DNA from: Ferrovum sp. PN-J185
Lineage (GTDB): Bacteria; Pseudomonadota; Gammaproteobacteria; Burkholderiales; Ferrovaceae
Assembly (NCBI RefSeq): GCF_001581925.1
Contig: NZ_LQZA01000001.1
Coordinates: forward strand, 124,001-188,000
Length of the DNA stretch: 64,000 bases
Direction: 5' to 3'
Below the pieces are notes generated by a model that did not search any database, was not told where the DNA came from, and saw only the letters and a program-made list of their open reading frames with translations. Below, in pieces: positions 45,857 through 54,477 of the stretch; position 1 is the stretch's first letter; each line of letters begins with the position of its first letter. The position numbers were made by a program, and so were the translations under genes.

Positions 45857-46486
45857 CTAGTCTTGGTGCAGTAGACGACTTAAGGTTTCTGGAGAAATGT
45901 TTAAGTGTAACGCCAAATCTTTTTTAGGAATAAGGTTGGAGAGCTCAGGATGCTTTCTCTGAAAACGCTTCATTCTACCTGTGGCGTCCAGTAGATGAAG
46001 CGTGATGGTGTGGGCCATAATCTCACTCATGAGACGCATCACCTCATACTCAAAATCATGTTTTAGTTCAGGGTACTTATTCATGAATTGTGCCCATTGA
46101 GGAAGTGGACATTTAGCGACACGAACTTTGGTCACAGCACGGATGCTGTAAGGTGCAGGGGTGTCAAGACGCCATGCTGCGTAACTTGTTTCAATATCCT
46201 TTTCTCCTGCAAAGCGCAAAATCATTTCTTTACCCTCTGGGTTAGAGACTACCCGTTTTAGTAGCCCCTCAAGAATAAAGTACTGCTCCATTTCAACGGA
46301 ACCTTGAGCTAAGAGAAGGTCTTCTTTCTTGACTTCAGAAATAACGAGTAGCGTCTCTAATTCATTCAGTTGCTCATCATTTAAAGAATGCAGAACGGTA
46401 TTCTGACGTAATGCACTACTTAACATGATACGCAAAGGATGTTGAGTTAACGGTGTTTCTATAACAGGCGAAGTACTTTGAACCAT
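45857..46486 (-). CDS. Crp/Fnr-family regulator without iron-sulphur cysteines
   Basis: 209 aa. Cyclic-nucleotide-binding-like beta roll at residues about 30-135 (LLLAQGSVEMEQYFILEGLL, GKEMILRF), a dimer helix, and a C-terminal HTH (LIPKKDLALHLNISPETLSR). The recognition helix contains E-T-L-S-R, the E-x-x-S-R pattern with which FNR reads TTGAT. Only one Cys exists (near residue 125), so no FNR-type [4Fe-4S] sensor is possible. Convergent with oxc and probably the regulator of the TTGAT boxes upstream; the signal is unknown. Confidence 0.85.
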   Translation of the reverse strand: MVQSTSPVIETPLTQHPLRIMLSSALRQNTVLHSLNDEQLNELETLLVISEVKKEDLLLAQGSVEMEQYFILEGLLKRVVSNPEGKEMILRFAGEKDIETSYAAWRLDTPAPYSIRAVTKVRVAKCPLPQWAQFMNKYPELKHDFEYEVMRLMSEIMAHTITLHLLDATGRMKRFQRKHPELSNLIPKKDLALHLNISPETLSRLLHQD

Positions 46487-46590
46487 AAGGATTTTAATAA
46501 GTTAAATGCAATGATGATAAGCGCTAATTATTTAATACTATCACAACACAACCAAGCCTTGCAGTCTTCCTTGATGATTTGTGTATTTTC

Positions 46591-47457
46591 TTATTTACGG
46601 ATTGTCACGGTACAAGTCATCCCTGCAACAAGATGAATATTATTGGGAGGAGGGTCAAGATGAATACGCACAGGGATACGCTGCGCTAATCTTACCCAAT
46701 TAAAGCTTGGGTTAACATTTGCTAATAGTCTTGATCCAGTGGGATTGTCACGATCATCGATACCATGGGCAATACTGTCAACTTGCCCTGTTAGTTGTTG
46801 GTTAGAGCCTAATAAAGTGATTAGGGCAGAGTCACCTAAGGCAATACGATGAACTTTGTTTTCCTCAAAATACCCGTATACCCAAAATGAATGCTCATCA
46901 ATGACGGCCATTGCAGGGTTCCCAATATGAGCAAAGTCACCTGGACGAAGTAATAAGTTAGTAATCCATCCATCTACGGGTGAGCGTACTTGAGTTCGTT
47001 CTAAATTGAGTTGCGCTTGCTGTAGCTCTGCTACGGCAGCTTGGTAACGAGACTGCGCGATGTGGAGGGCAAGCTGCGCAATTTCTTTCTCTTCACCTGA
47101 CACCACTTTGTTATCAACCAATTGACGGCGGCTGGCTTGTGATTGTTTTAGTAATAGATCGGTTTTTCTTTCTGCGGCAATGGCCTCAGCTTCTAACACT
47201 GTGTTGTGATAGTGCTCAGAATCAATTTCAAACAACAGCTCGCCACGCTTCACATGTTGATTATCTTTAACATGAACGTGTGTTACCAATCCATTGACAT
47301 CAGGCGCAATATTCACAATATCTGCTCGCACACGACCATCACGAGTCCAAGGGGCATCCATATAATGAACCCATAGAGCTCGAGTAAGAAATGCTGCGCA
47401 AATCACAAAAAAAAGTGTAATTAGATATTTACTGTATTGTTGAATAACGTTTTTCAT
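46591..47457 (-). CDS. HlyD/AaeA-type membrane fusion protein
   Basis: 288-aa periplasmic adaptor with one N-terminal transmembrane helix (YLITLFFVICAAFLTRALWV). The lipoyl-like halves are recognisable: WTRDGRVRADIVNIAPDVNG, VHVKDNQHVKRGELLFEID, and VRSPVDGWITNLLLRPGDF near residue 165, with a coiled-coil hairpin between (residues about 85-150). It pairs with the AaeX-like and AaeB-like proteins upstream to export aromatic or other organic acids. Last gene of the operon. Confidence 0.88.
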   Translation of the reverse strand: MKNVIQQYSKYLITLFFVICAAFLTRALWVHYMDAPWTRDGRVRADIVNIAPDVNGLVTHVHVKDNQHVKRGELLFEIDSEHYHNTVLEAEAIAAERKTDLLLKQSQASRRQLVDNKVVSGEEKEIAQLALHIAQSRYQAAVAELQQAQLNLERTQVRSPVDGWITNLLLRPGDFAHIGNPAMAVIDEHSFWVYGYFEENKVHRIALGDSALITLLGSNQQLTGQVDSIAHGIDDRDNPTGSRLLANVNPSFNWVRLAQRIPVRIHLDPPPNNIHLVAGMTCTVTIRK

Positions 47458-47460
47458 AGA

Positions 47461-47661
47461 CTAGTAGATGAGTAGTGCCATTAATGTAAAAATTACAATG
47501 AACAGAGAGGTTCTAAATAAAGCAGGATGCCATACTCTATTGTAGATCTCTCGGTTTACAAATTGTTTATCGAGTAGCCACATGACGACTAAGGTGACAA
47601 CAAAAACAGGAACCAGTGTGGGGAGTTGTGCGCCAAAAATAATCATATCCTGATTGATCAT
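47461..47661 (-). CDS. DUF1656 (AaeX-like) small membrane protein
   Basis: 66 aa with two hydrophobic segments, the usual companion of AaeA/AaeB-type efflux pairs. The N-terminal loop reads MINQDMIIFGAQLPTLVPVF. It overlaps the FUSC gene by 4 bases and precedes the adaptor by 3. Specific role unknown. Confidence 0.85.
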   Translation of the reverse strand: MINQDMIIFGAQLPTLVPVFVVTLVVMWLLDKQFVNREIYNRVWHPALFRTSLFIVIFTLMALLIY

Positions 47662-49730
47662 GATGATTCCCCTTGTAATACAAAGAAGCGTTGATTATCA
47701 ATAAGGGCTTCTTTTAATAACCTAAGCTCACTGTTAATAGAGTAATACTTAGAACCTTCTTCGTGATCTAAATAGGTAAGTAGTTTATCAAGACTTGTTA
47801 TACATTCTTGAAAGGATGATTCTTCACATTGCTTAAAAAGTTGTGCCAGTGTTTGACTCATCGAATTGAATAGATTATGTAATATCGTGTTATTGAGAGT
47901 GATTATTTCTTTCTGGATATTAATAATTAAGTACCCCATTTCCAGACAAATAAAAAACCAAGTGATAACCTGTTGATCTGTTTTTTCGCTCACTTTATGA
48001 GTGCTACCAGAGCGATAAATTAACTCTCTTGCTGCGAGTTCAAATTTTTCACGACGTAACGTCTGTGTGGTGAGGCAAGCATCTACCACCAATTGTTGTA
48101 AGGAACGAATGGTTCTTTTTTGTAGCCAACTATTACTTTGTAAATCCATCAGCTGATACATGATAGCTGAACAGAACAGGCCTATAAAATCAGCGATGAC
48201 ATCGTTAAAAAAAGCCAGCTGATTATCTTGATATGTTTTGCTAAAACCCAAATGGCTTAAATAAATAATAAACATACCAGCACCAATCACAGCTTTATCT
48301 GGTTTGGCTGTGAATGCGCTAGCTATTACTATACCTGGCAAAATAGCGATGATGAGAGTAGTAAAGTCATTGGCTTCAACGAGTAAATTAAAATTAACCC
48401 AGTATCCCAATAGAGCACCAATAAATCCCCCAATAACAAATTGTTTAACCGTTTTTGAGGGGGCAGGGCTCGTTGCAAATAAGGTGGTTGCAACCACAGC
48501 CATAGTGATTGCTTCAATGCCTGATGGCCAGGCACTTAATAACCATACACTGGCCATAATCACCAATACCAATGCACCACGTATCCCTCCCAATAGAGCG
48601 CTAAGCGGTTCAAAATGAATGCCTAATGGTGGAGGGTCAAATGATGGTTGGTTGTTACTTAATGCTGAGTAAGTGGTTAAATAGAGTTTGATTTCAGATA
48701 GCAGGCGACGTATTAACACTAAACCAGTAGATAACTCTGGTGAGTTTAGTGAGGGTGATTGATGGTTTGAGTGAGTAGATTCAGCTAGATTGTTTTCTAA
48801 GTGATTTAATTGTTGAATTGCTAATTGGGCTTGACTCTCATTGACAATAGCTTGGCCATTGATATGGATACTCTGTACTAAGCGTTGATAAATCTTGTTC
48901 AGAATAGTGATAGTGGTGTGTGCTTGTTGCTCTGTGAGGCGACGTAATAATTCAATCAATGTATGATGTGATGTCGCAAGAGACATAAACTCTCTATTTA
49001 ATCGTGTTAGTTTTAAGCGTAATGAACGAGATTGATCGCTTTCAAGTGTTGAAGAGGCTTGATAGGACTCTAGTCTAAAAATATCATTCATCAATTGCAT
49101 GACGGCAACTTTATTGTTCTGTTCTGTGATAGAGGTATTAAGTAAATAAGTAAAATCAATGAAGCGCTGACGTAATGCATGAGCGATCGTCTCGCCCATG
49201 CGTCTTGGTAAAATAAGTTCACTCACAGTGGTAGCACAGACTAATCCAATCATGATTTCTGAAATACGGTTCATGGCAATGTCAAAGCTATAGTTGGCAT
49301 TGAGAGTGGCGGGAAGCCCCACGATACATAGCGTGTAGCCTGCCAACACAAAGGCGTAAGATTGATGGTCGCGCAGTATGATGGATCCTGCGGTACATAG
49401 CCCAATCCATAGAGCCATACTGATTAAAAAAAGAAAAGGTTGCTGTGCAAATAAAGCAACCAGTAACAGAGACATACCAATCCCAGCAATTGTACCTAAC
49501 AGTCGGTAATAGCTTTTGCTCAATACCATTCCGGAGTGGGTTTGCATCACAATGGCGACAGTAATTAATGCTGTTCTAGGTTGCTCTAAATCAAATAGTA
49601 GAGACAATAAAATAGCCAGTATTCCTGCTAGACATAATTTACCGATATGCGTGAGCATCATGGATTCTTTTTTACACCATGCCCACAAAGATTGAGTAGA
49701 CATTGTCAATGACTGAAGGTGACTTGTCAT
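47658..49730 (-). CDS. FUSC/AaeB-type efflux permease
   Basis: 690-aa inner-membrane protein with two hydrophobic bundles (residues about 25-180 and 375-525) separated by cytoplasmic helices, the FUSC layout. Typical segments are LAGILAILLSLLFDLEQPRT, VIMQTHSGMVLSKSYYRLLGT and ALLGGIRGALVLVIMASVW. AaeB relatives export hydroxybenzoates and similar acids; the true substrate is unknown. It overlaps nodT and the AaeX-like gene by 4 bases each. Confidence 0.88.
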   Translation of the reverse strand: MTSHLQSLTMSTQSLWAWCKKESMMLTHIGKLCLAGILAILLSLLFDLEQPRTALITVAIVMQTHSGMVLSKSYYRLLGTIAGIGMSLLLVALFAQQPFLFLISMALWIGLCTAGSIILRDHQSYAFVLAGYTLCIVGLPATLNANYSFDIAMNRISEIMIGLVCATTVSELILPRRMGETIAHALRQRFIDFTYLLNTSITEQNNKVAVMQLMNDIFRLESYQASSTLESDQSRSLRLKLTRLNREFMSLATSHHTLIELLRRLTEQQAHTTITILNKIYQRLVQSIHINGQAIVNESQAQLAIQQLNHLENNLAESTHSNHQSPSLNSPELSTGLVLIRRLLSEIKLYLTTYSALSNNQPSFDPPPLGIHFEPLSALLGGIRGALVLVIMASVWLLSAWPSGIEAITMAVVATTLFATSPAPSKTVKQFVIGGFIGALLGYWVNFNLLVEANDFTTLIIAILPGIVIASAFTAKPDKAVIGAGMFIIYLSHLGFSKTYQDNQLAFFNDVIADFIGLFCSAIMYQLMDLQSNSWLQKRTIRSLQQLVVDACLTTQTLRREKFELAARELIYRSGSTHKVSEKTDQQVITWFFICLEMGYLIINIQKEIITLNNTILHNLFNSMSQTLAQLFKQCEESSFQECITSLDKLLTYLDHEEGSKYYSINSELRLLKEALIDNQRFFVLQGESS

Positions 49731-51142
49731 ATGCCACCGCCTAATGCTCTCATTAGTTCTGCATAGGCATCAAGTCGTTCTTTTTCAATGTTAATTAGAC
49801 TCTCTTTGGTGTTGAGATAGGTTTCATTGTGAGTTAAAACTGACTGATAATCAGTTAATCCGGCTTGATAAGATTCATTAGCATACAACACTGATGTATG
49901 GGATTTATTCAATGCTTCATCAATATCTTGTTGTTGTTGAATGGTACTCTTAAGAGTTGTGATCGCGTTAGCTACTTCTTTTAGAGCGTCAATGATGCGA
50001 TTATTATATTGATCTACGGATAAATCATATTCTGTGGTTGCTATCGAAAGGTTAGCGCGCCTCATGCCGCCATCAAAGATGGGCAGAGAGACTGCTGGGC
50101 CAATACCAGTCATTAATCCTTGATGGCTTAGTAGTTGATTAAAACCAATTGCTTCAAAGCCTAAAAAAGTAGATAAATTCACATCAGGATAAAAAGCAGC
50201 TTGTGCCACATGAATTTTTTTCTCCATTGAGTTAATGCGTGAGCGTGCAGCACGAATATCAGGTCTTTTAGCAATAAGATGAAGGGGGAGATCTTGAGGT
50301 AAACCAATGGCTGAGTTTAAAGTGAGGTGAGGGCGCTGTATGCGTTGAGATTCCCCTGGGCCTTTGCCCATTAAAGCACTGATTTCATATTTAAGTAATT
50401 GGCTATATTGTTCTAATGTGGTGATTTTAGCTCTCAATAGTGGCAGAGAGCTCTCGTGTAAGTTAACGCTAGCGGTGGTACTAATTCCTGCTTGCTGTCG
50501 TTGTTTTTCCAAGGTGATACGTTCTTGTGAGTCATCGAGTTGTTGTTGCGCAATATCAGTTAATTGGTACGTGGCTGCAAGTTCGATATAGAGTTTAATA
50601 ATCGCGTTTTCAAGTTCTATGCGTATCTCTTGACCATCTAGTTCAACAGCCTGGGCTTCATCCACTGAAGCTAGCCATTGATCTTTACGCTGTCCCCATA
50701 AATCTAAATTGTATGAGAGTGATGCAAAGATATTATTATTCCAATAGGTATACCCTCCCCAAGGAGGAGGAATAAATTGTAGTTCCGTGAAGTGCTCACG
50801 CATAGCTGTTGAATTAATATCAACGTTAGGCTGTCTTTGACTTTGATAGAGTTCAGTTACCCCCCGGGCAAGAGCTAATCGGTGATTAATACTTTTGATA
50901 ATCTGACTATCTTGAATAGCCTCTGCAATTAATTGATTGAGTTGAGGGTCCTTATAGATGTTCCACCAATTATGCTGAGGCCAGGTGGTCGTGACAGGTG
51001 TAGAGAGTGTGTGTCCAACATTAATTTGATTAATACTGAGAGGTTGGGTGGAGGGTACGATCCCTTGGTTGGAAGCGCAGCCCAGTATAAATAAAGAAAA
51101 GATAATAGTTAGGTACCTAACTTTAGCTATAAAAAAATTCAT
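49727..51142 (-). CDS. NodT-family outer-membrane efflux lipoprotein
   Basis: 471-aa TolC-like channel. A lipoprotein signal peptide ends in the lipobox LGCAS. Family features are NWWNIYKDPQLNQLIAEAIQ near residue 60, the paired helical repeats with LALARGVTELYQSQRQP, and QDLPLHLIAKRPDIRAARSR near residue 285. It forms a tripartite pump with the downstream adaptor and permease. A perfect palindrome matching the promoter operator lies in codons 7-12. It overlaps marR by 4 bases. Confidence 0.9.
   Translation of the reverse strand: MNFFIAKVRYLTIIFSLFILGCASNQGIVPSTQPLSINQINVGHTLSTPVTTTWPQHNWWNIYKDPQLNQLIAEAIQDSQIIKSINHRLALARGVTELYQSQRQPNVDINSTAMREHFTELQFIPPPWGGYTYWNNNIFASLSYNLDLWGQRKDQWLASVDEAQAVELDGQEIRIELENAIIKLYIELAATYQLTDIAQQQLDDSQERITLEKQRQQAGISTTASVNLHESSLPLLRAKITTLEQYSQLLKYEISALMGKGPGESQRIQRPHLTLNSAIGLPQDLPLHLIAKRPDIRAARSRINSMEKKIHVAQAAFYPDVNLSTFLGFEAIGFNQLLSHQGLMTGIGPAVSLPIFDGGMRRANLSIATTEYDLSVDQYNNRIIDALKEVANAITTLKSTIQQQQDIDEALNKSHTSVLYANESYQAGLTDYQSVLTHNETYLNTKESLINIEKERLDAYAELMRALGGGI
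51108..51121. promoter_or_regulatory. Intragenic copy of the MarR-type operator in nodT
   Basis: Perfect 14-bp palindrome GTTAGGTACCTAAC, sharing both half-sites with the operator at 51662-51690. It sits 21-34 bases inside the nodT coding region, just after marR, where a bound repressor could block elongation or an internal promoter. Confidence 0.6.
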
Positions 51143-51642
51143 CGTAATAGTTCGAGATGGTTCACTAAGGTTTTTAATGAGTTCAGCATCTCTTCCCTTT
51201 GTTCTGGGTTTAGGATGTTCATCAACGATTCTATTTTTTCATTGTAGTCTGGAACGGTGCTATCTAGTTTTTTTAAACCAGCCTCAGTTAAGCGAATTAC
51301 ATATTTACGACGATCTATTTCGTCCTCTACTCGAGACACATACCCTTCACGTTGTAGGCTATCAATAAAGCCTGTAATGCTGGCTTTAGTAACACCGGCT
51401 TTTTCAGCCAAATCACTAGGGGATGAGGTGAGGTTGGGTTGTCTTAACAATAAAATAAGAATCCACCACCGACCTTGTAATAGGCCATGTTTAGCCAGTA
51501 ATTTATCAAGTGCTTGTGAAATATCAGAGCTTGCTCTTAATAACACAACAAAATCTACAATCGCCGGAATATTGATATTTGGATAGCGCGCGGCAAATTG
51601 CCTAAGGCTGTGCTCGGTAGGTAGTTCTTTAAGTAGTAACAT
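51139..51642 (-). CDS. MarR-family regulator of the efflux operon
   Basis: 167-aa winged-helix protein: GLLQGRWWILILLLRQPNL near residue 54, SPSDLAEKAGVTKASITGFI (recognition helix) near residue 78, and wing DEIDRRKYVIRLTEAG. First gene of a five-gene operon (marR, nodT, aaeB-like, aaeX-like, aaeA-like) with 4-base overlaps. It is presumably an autorepressor relieved by an exported compound, as in EmrR/MprA and FarR systems. Confidence 0.9.
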   Translation of the reverse strand: MLLLKELPTEHSLRQFAARYPNINIPAIVDFVVLLRASSDISQALDKLLAKHGLLQGRWWILILLLRQPNLTSSPSDLAEKAGVTKASITGFIDSLQREGYVSRVEDEIDRRKYVIRLTEAGLKKLDSTVPDYNEKIESLMNILNPEQREEMLNSLKTLVNHLELLR

Positions 51643-51661
51643 AAATTGAACATGAATATTT

Positions 51662-51690
51662 GTTAGGTTATTAATATTATGGTACCTAAC
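51662..51690. promoter_or_regulatory. Operator-like inverted repeat in the marR promoter
   Basis: Half-sites GTTAGGT (51662-51668) and ACCTAAC (51684-51690) separated by 15 AT-rich bases, 20-48 bases upstream of marR. The right side extends to GGTACCTAAC, identical to ten bases of the palindrome in nodT. Confidence 0.6.
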
Positions 51691-51748
51691 TAAATAATTG
51701 TCAATTATTCTTTGCCATTACTTTAAAACAGAGGGTAGTTTTTAGAGA

Positions 51749-52034
51749 GTGACATTTAATGCTTTTGCGAATAGCCCAACGAGTTCGATTTTTTCTTTGC
51801 TTGCTAGTAATGCTTTTCCCAAAGATAATTTTACATACGAGCAGGTGTTTGGTGAAACGCACCAGGAGCCATTTTCTGCAGTAGAAGCAACTGAGTACCT
51901 AGAAGTGTCCTTGCCGACATTGCGCAACTATATGCAATCGGGTGGGCTTTTACCAAGCAATACCGCAGGACGTAATCAACTGTTTTTCGCCCAAATGCAG
52001 GGCCTTCAAGCGTAGTCGCTTAGTTCGTAAATAA
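51749..52034 (+). pseudogene. Small helix-turn-helix (antitoxin-like) gene with a frameshift
   Basis: Reads from GTG 51749: an N-terminal tail with FPKDNFTYEQVFGETHQEPF, then an excisionase/MerR-like HTH (AVEATEYLEVSLPTLRNYMQ, SGGLLPSNTAGRNQLFFA). Relatives continue with a basic LRAFKRSRK-type tail. Here that tail (CRAFKRSRLVRK, ending at TAA 52032-52034) is in the next frame, so a single-base shift near 51990 breaks the gene. Such proteins often act as antitoxins of PIN-type toxins; no toxin partner is left. Confidence 0.55.
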
Positions 52035-52065
52035 AGATAACCTAATGGAATCTTACTAAGTTATG

Positions 52066-52200
52066 CTTGAGGCTGCCGGCAACAAGGCTCAGCCAGTGTT
52101 GTTCGACCAGGTATTTTTTAGCCTTGACGAAGAAAAACTCAAGTAGTTCACAGCATTGTTGAATGGTCCTGCGCAACCTAATCCTGGGCTTGAGCGATTG
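52066..52200 (+). pseudogene. Remnant of a DUF1778 (TacA-type) antitoxin
   Basis: The frame at 52066 encodes LEAAGNKAQPVLFDQVFFSL, then DEEKLK-stop-FTALLNGPAQPNPGLERL. This matches the C-terminal half of DUF1778 antitoxins (FxLDExxxxxFxxLLxxPxxxxPxLxxL). The TAG at 52144 replaces what is probably Gln. The DNA-binding ribbon-helix-helix half is missing. Confidence 0.6.
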
Positions 52201-52485
52201 TGCACCAAGATGCAAGACGATCAATTCGTCAGAACATGCCTAATCTAATTCCTGTAATGGTCCTTTCCCGCTTGGTAGTTGATACCCTAGCACGAGGTAT
52301 GAAACTGGGTGCCGCCTTACTTAAGGATGCGCTGCAGCGTTGTGTTATGGTATCGCGGGAGTACGAGGCATACTTGTCCATACCCTTAAGACCGTGCTCG
52401 CCAGTTTTATGAATATTATGGGTTTAAAGCCTTCCCAGCACGTCCAATGATCTTGATGATGCGATTAATTCAACCGTCGAGCTAA
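52200..52485 (+). pseudogene. Remnant of a GNAT (TacT-type) toxin
   Basis: Immediately after the antitoxin remnant come the C-terminal pieces of a GNAT acetyltransferase toxin spread over three frames: NMPNLIPVMVLSRLVVDT and GAALLKDALQRCV (acetyl-CoA site), then AGVRGILVHTLK, then DRARQFYEYYGFKAFPARPM with MILMMRLIQPSS ending at TAA 52483-52485. The N-terminal half is deleted and at least two frameshifts are present. Gene order matches DUF1778-GNAT toxin-antitoxin pairs. Confidence 0.6.
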
Positions 52486-52570
52486 TTACTTAGTTAGTAC
52501 TTTGAGATTAAGAGTTTGAGATGGTTTTTCTTGATCGCCGTTAATGCCATAAGTCAGGATTGGAAAGTAA

Positions 52571-52596
52571 AAAGCCCCGCATGATGCGGGGCTTTT
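52571..52596 (-). terminator. Terminator of tRNA-Ser(GCT)
   Basis: Twelve-base inverted repeat AAAGCCCCGCAT (52571-52582) with ATGCGGGGCTTT (52584-52595), starting a few bases after the tRNA 3' end on the minus strand, with T runs on both sides. It could act in both directions. Confidence 0.85.
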
Positions 52597-52600
52597 ATAC

Positions 52601-52693
52601 TGGCGGAGAGAGAGGGATTCGAACCCTCGATGCAGTTTTTGACCGCATGCTCCCTTAGCAGGGGAGTGCCTTCGACCACTCGGCCATCTCTCC
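52601..52693 (-). tRNA. tRNA-Ser (GCT anticodon)
   Basis: 93-base class II tRNA with encoded CCA. Acceptor arms GGAGAGA and TCTCTCC pair, the discriminator is G, the anticodon loop reads CTGCTAA giving anticodon GCT, a long variable arm follows, and the T arm contains GTTCGAATC. Confidence 0.96.
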
Positions 52694-52731
52694 AAAAAAA
52701 CAGAAACAATATTCTACCAGACAATTACAAC

Positions 52732-53967
52732 TTAAGCAGAGGCTGAATTATCTAAATTAAATGCTTTGTGTAAAGCACGAACAGCTAATTCCATGTATTT
52801 TTCATCAATAACAACAGATATTTTGATTTCTGACGTAGAAATCATCTGAATATTGATCCCTTCCTCTGAGAGAGTTTTAAACATTAAACTCGCCACTCCC
52901 GCGTGGGAGCGCATACCCACACCAACTAAAGATACCTTACATATTTTGTTATCCCCACGAACTTCTCTTGCGCCAGTTTGTGGTTTGATAGAGTTGTTGA
53001 GTAAATCTAATGTTTTTTGATACTCATTACGGTGCACTGTAAAAGAAAAATCAGTGGAACCATCCACACCAATATTCTGGATGATCATATCCACATCAAC
53101 ATTGGCTGCTCCAACGGGAGACAAAATAGAGTGAGCGATGCCAGGTTTGTCTGGTACTCCCAGTAGAGAAAGTTTAGCCTCATCACGATTAAAAGCGATA
53201 CCGGAGATTATGGGTTGTTCCATGGTGTTATTTTCCTCAAAAGTGATCAAGGTGCCATCATTTTTATCTTCAAAGCTTGATAGAACTCTTAGTTTAACTT
53301 TATATTTTCCAGCGAATTCAACAGAACGTATTTGCAATACCTTTGAGCCCAAACTAGCCATTTCCAGCATTTCTTCAAAGGTGATTGTTTCTAAGCGTCG
53401 TGCCTCAGGCACGATACGTGGGTCAGTTGTATAGACACCATCAACATCTGTATAGATTTGGCATTCATCTGCCTTGAGTGCTGCAGCCAAGGCCACACCC
53501 GTAGTGTCAGAACCACCGCGCCCTAGTGTGGTAATGCTGCCATCCTCCGTGACACCTTGGAAGCCTGCTACAACTACTACATAACCTGCATTTAAGTCAG
53601 CACGGATCTTCGTATCATCAATGTCGAGAATACGCGCTTTAGTGTGAGCATTGTCGGTTAATATTCTCACTTGAGTGCCGGTATAGCTTTTGGCTTTAAT
53701 GCCAATACTCATTAAGGCCATAGCAGTCATTCCAATAGTAACTTGCTCACCTGTGGAGACCATAACGTCTAGTTCGCGGGGATCAGGTGTGCTTTGGATT
53801 TCTTTGGCAAGTTTTATTAAGCGGTCAGTTTCGCCGCTCATGGCGGACACTACCACAACAATCTGATGGCCCTGTTTGACAAACTTTGCTACCCGTTCTG
53901 CTACTTTTTTTATTCTTTCAGGGTTGGCAACCGAGGTACCGCCATATTTTTGAACTATTAATGCCAT
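52732..53967 (-). CDS. lysC: Aspartokinase
   Basis: Phosphorylates aspartate at the entry to lysine, threonine and methionine synthesis. 411 aa. N-terminal kinase domain with VQKYGGTSVANPERIKKVAE, then GRGGSDTTGVALAAALKADE near residue 150 and YTDVDGVYTTDPRI near residue 172. Two C-terminal ACT domains (LGVPDKPGIAHSIL near residue 270, VGVGMRSHAGVASLMFKTL near residue 350) suggest feedback by lysine and/or threonine. Single gene next to tRNA-Ser. Confidence 0.95.
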   Translation of the reverse strand: MALIVQKYGGTSVANPERIKKVAERVAKFVKQGHQIVVVVSAMSGETDRLIKLAKEIQSTPDPRELDVMVSTGEQVTIGMTAMALMSIGIKAKSYTGTQVRILTDNAHTKARILDIDDTKIRADLNAGYVVVVAGFQGVTEDGSITTLGRGGSDTTGVALAAALKADECQIYTDVDGVYTTDPRIVPEARRLETITFEEMLEMASLGSKVLQIRSVEFAGKYKVKLRVLSSFEDKNDGTLITFEENNTMEQPIISGIAFNRDEAKLSLLGVPDKPGIAHSILSPVGAANVDVDMIIQNIGVDGSTDFSFTVHRNEYQKTLDLLNNSIKPQTGAREVRGDNKICKVSLVGVGMRSHAGVASLMFKTLSEEGINIQMISTSEIKISVVIDEKYMELAVRALHKAFNLDNSASA

Positions 53968-54363
53968 AATTAAGATATGCCCAAGACAAAACCTATATTT
54001 TACATCATTCAGTGGATCTTGTTGATGGTTTGCAATTAGGATACGGTGGTCTGTACTAAATCTAATTTTTTACTCTGAGCGGGCTGTACCGGCCAATGCC
54101 GCCCACCCCCACAAGCCGTGAAGCGGATGCTCGTGACCATGCGCTGGATATAGTGTCTGGAAGTGAAACTAAAGAGTCTGGTGTGGATGCGGGTTAAACC
54201 GCTACGAGTGTTACCAGATTGTTGATAGGCGGTTTTGCTTGCGACCTAAACACGGCCCTCTCGGCGCTGACCCGGATCATGGAATTGGTCGTATTCTGAC
54301 TTAACCAGCACGTGTTTAAGGAAAATTCTCGCCAAATTTTGCCAATCTAGATAGACTTCGATC
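53968..54363. other. Gene-poor spacer with a GC-rich patch
   Basis: About 400 bp without a supported gene. The first 100 bases hold the lysC upstream region. From about 54080 to 54300 the sequence is visibly richer in G and C than its surroundings and contains a 33-codon ORF (54096-54197) that I do not recognise. It directly precedes a truncated antitoxin and an IS3 relic, so it is probably decayed foreign DNA. Confidence 0.4.
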
Positions 54364-54477
54364 ATGACCACTATGAACATTTCCCTGCCAGAAACACTGA
54401 AGACATTTGTCGACGAAGTAGTAAGCGATATACTCAGGAATTTAAGGAAGAAACAGCAAAGTATCTGGGGACAGTAA
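54364..54477 (+). pseudogene. N-terminal stub of a ParD/CopG-type antitoxin
   Basis: ATG 54364 begins MTTMNISLPETLKTFVDE, which matches the opening strand and helix of ParD-like ribbon-helix-helix antitoxins. After 18 codons similarity stops and the DNA becomes an IS3 orfA sequence in another frame; the stub runs on to TAA at 54475. No ParE toxin is recognisable. Truncation by the IS element is the simplest explanation. Confidence 0.55.

Noticed and set aside
52042..52224. Minus-strand ORF of 60 codons
   Set aside because: It is the complement of the DUF1778 antitoxin remnant and has no recognisable features.
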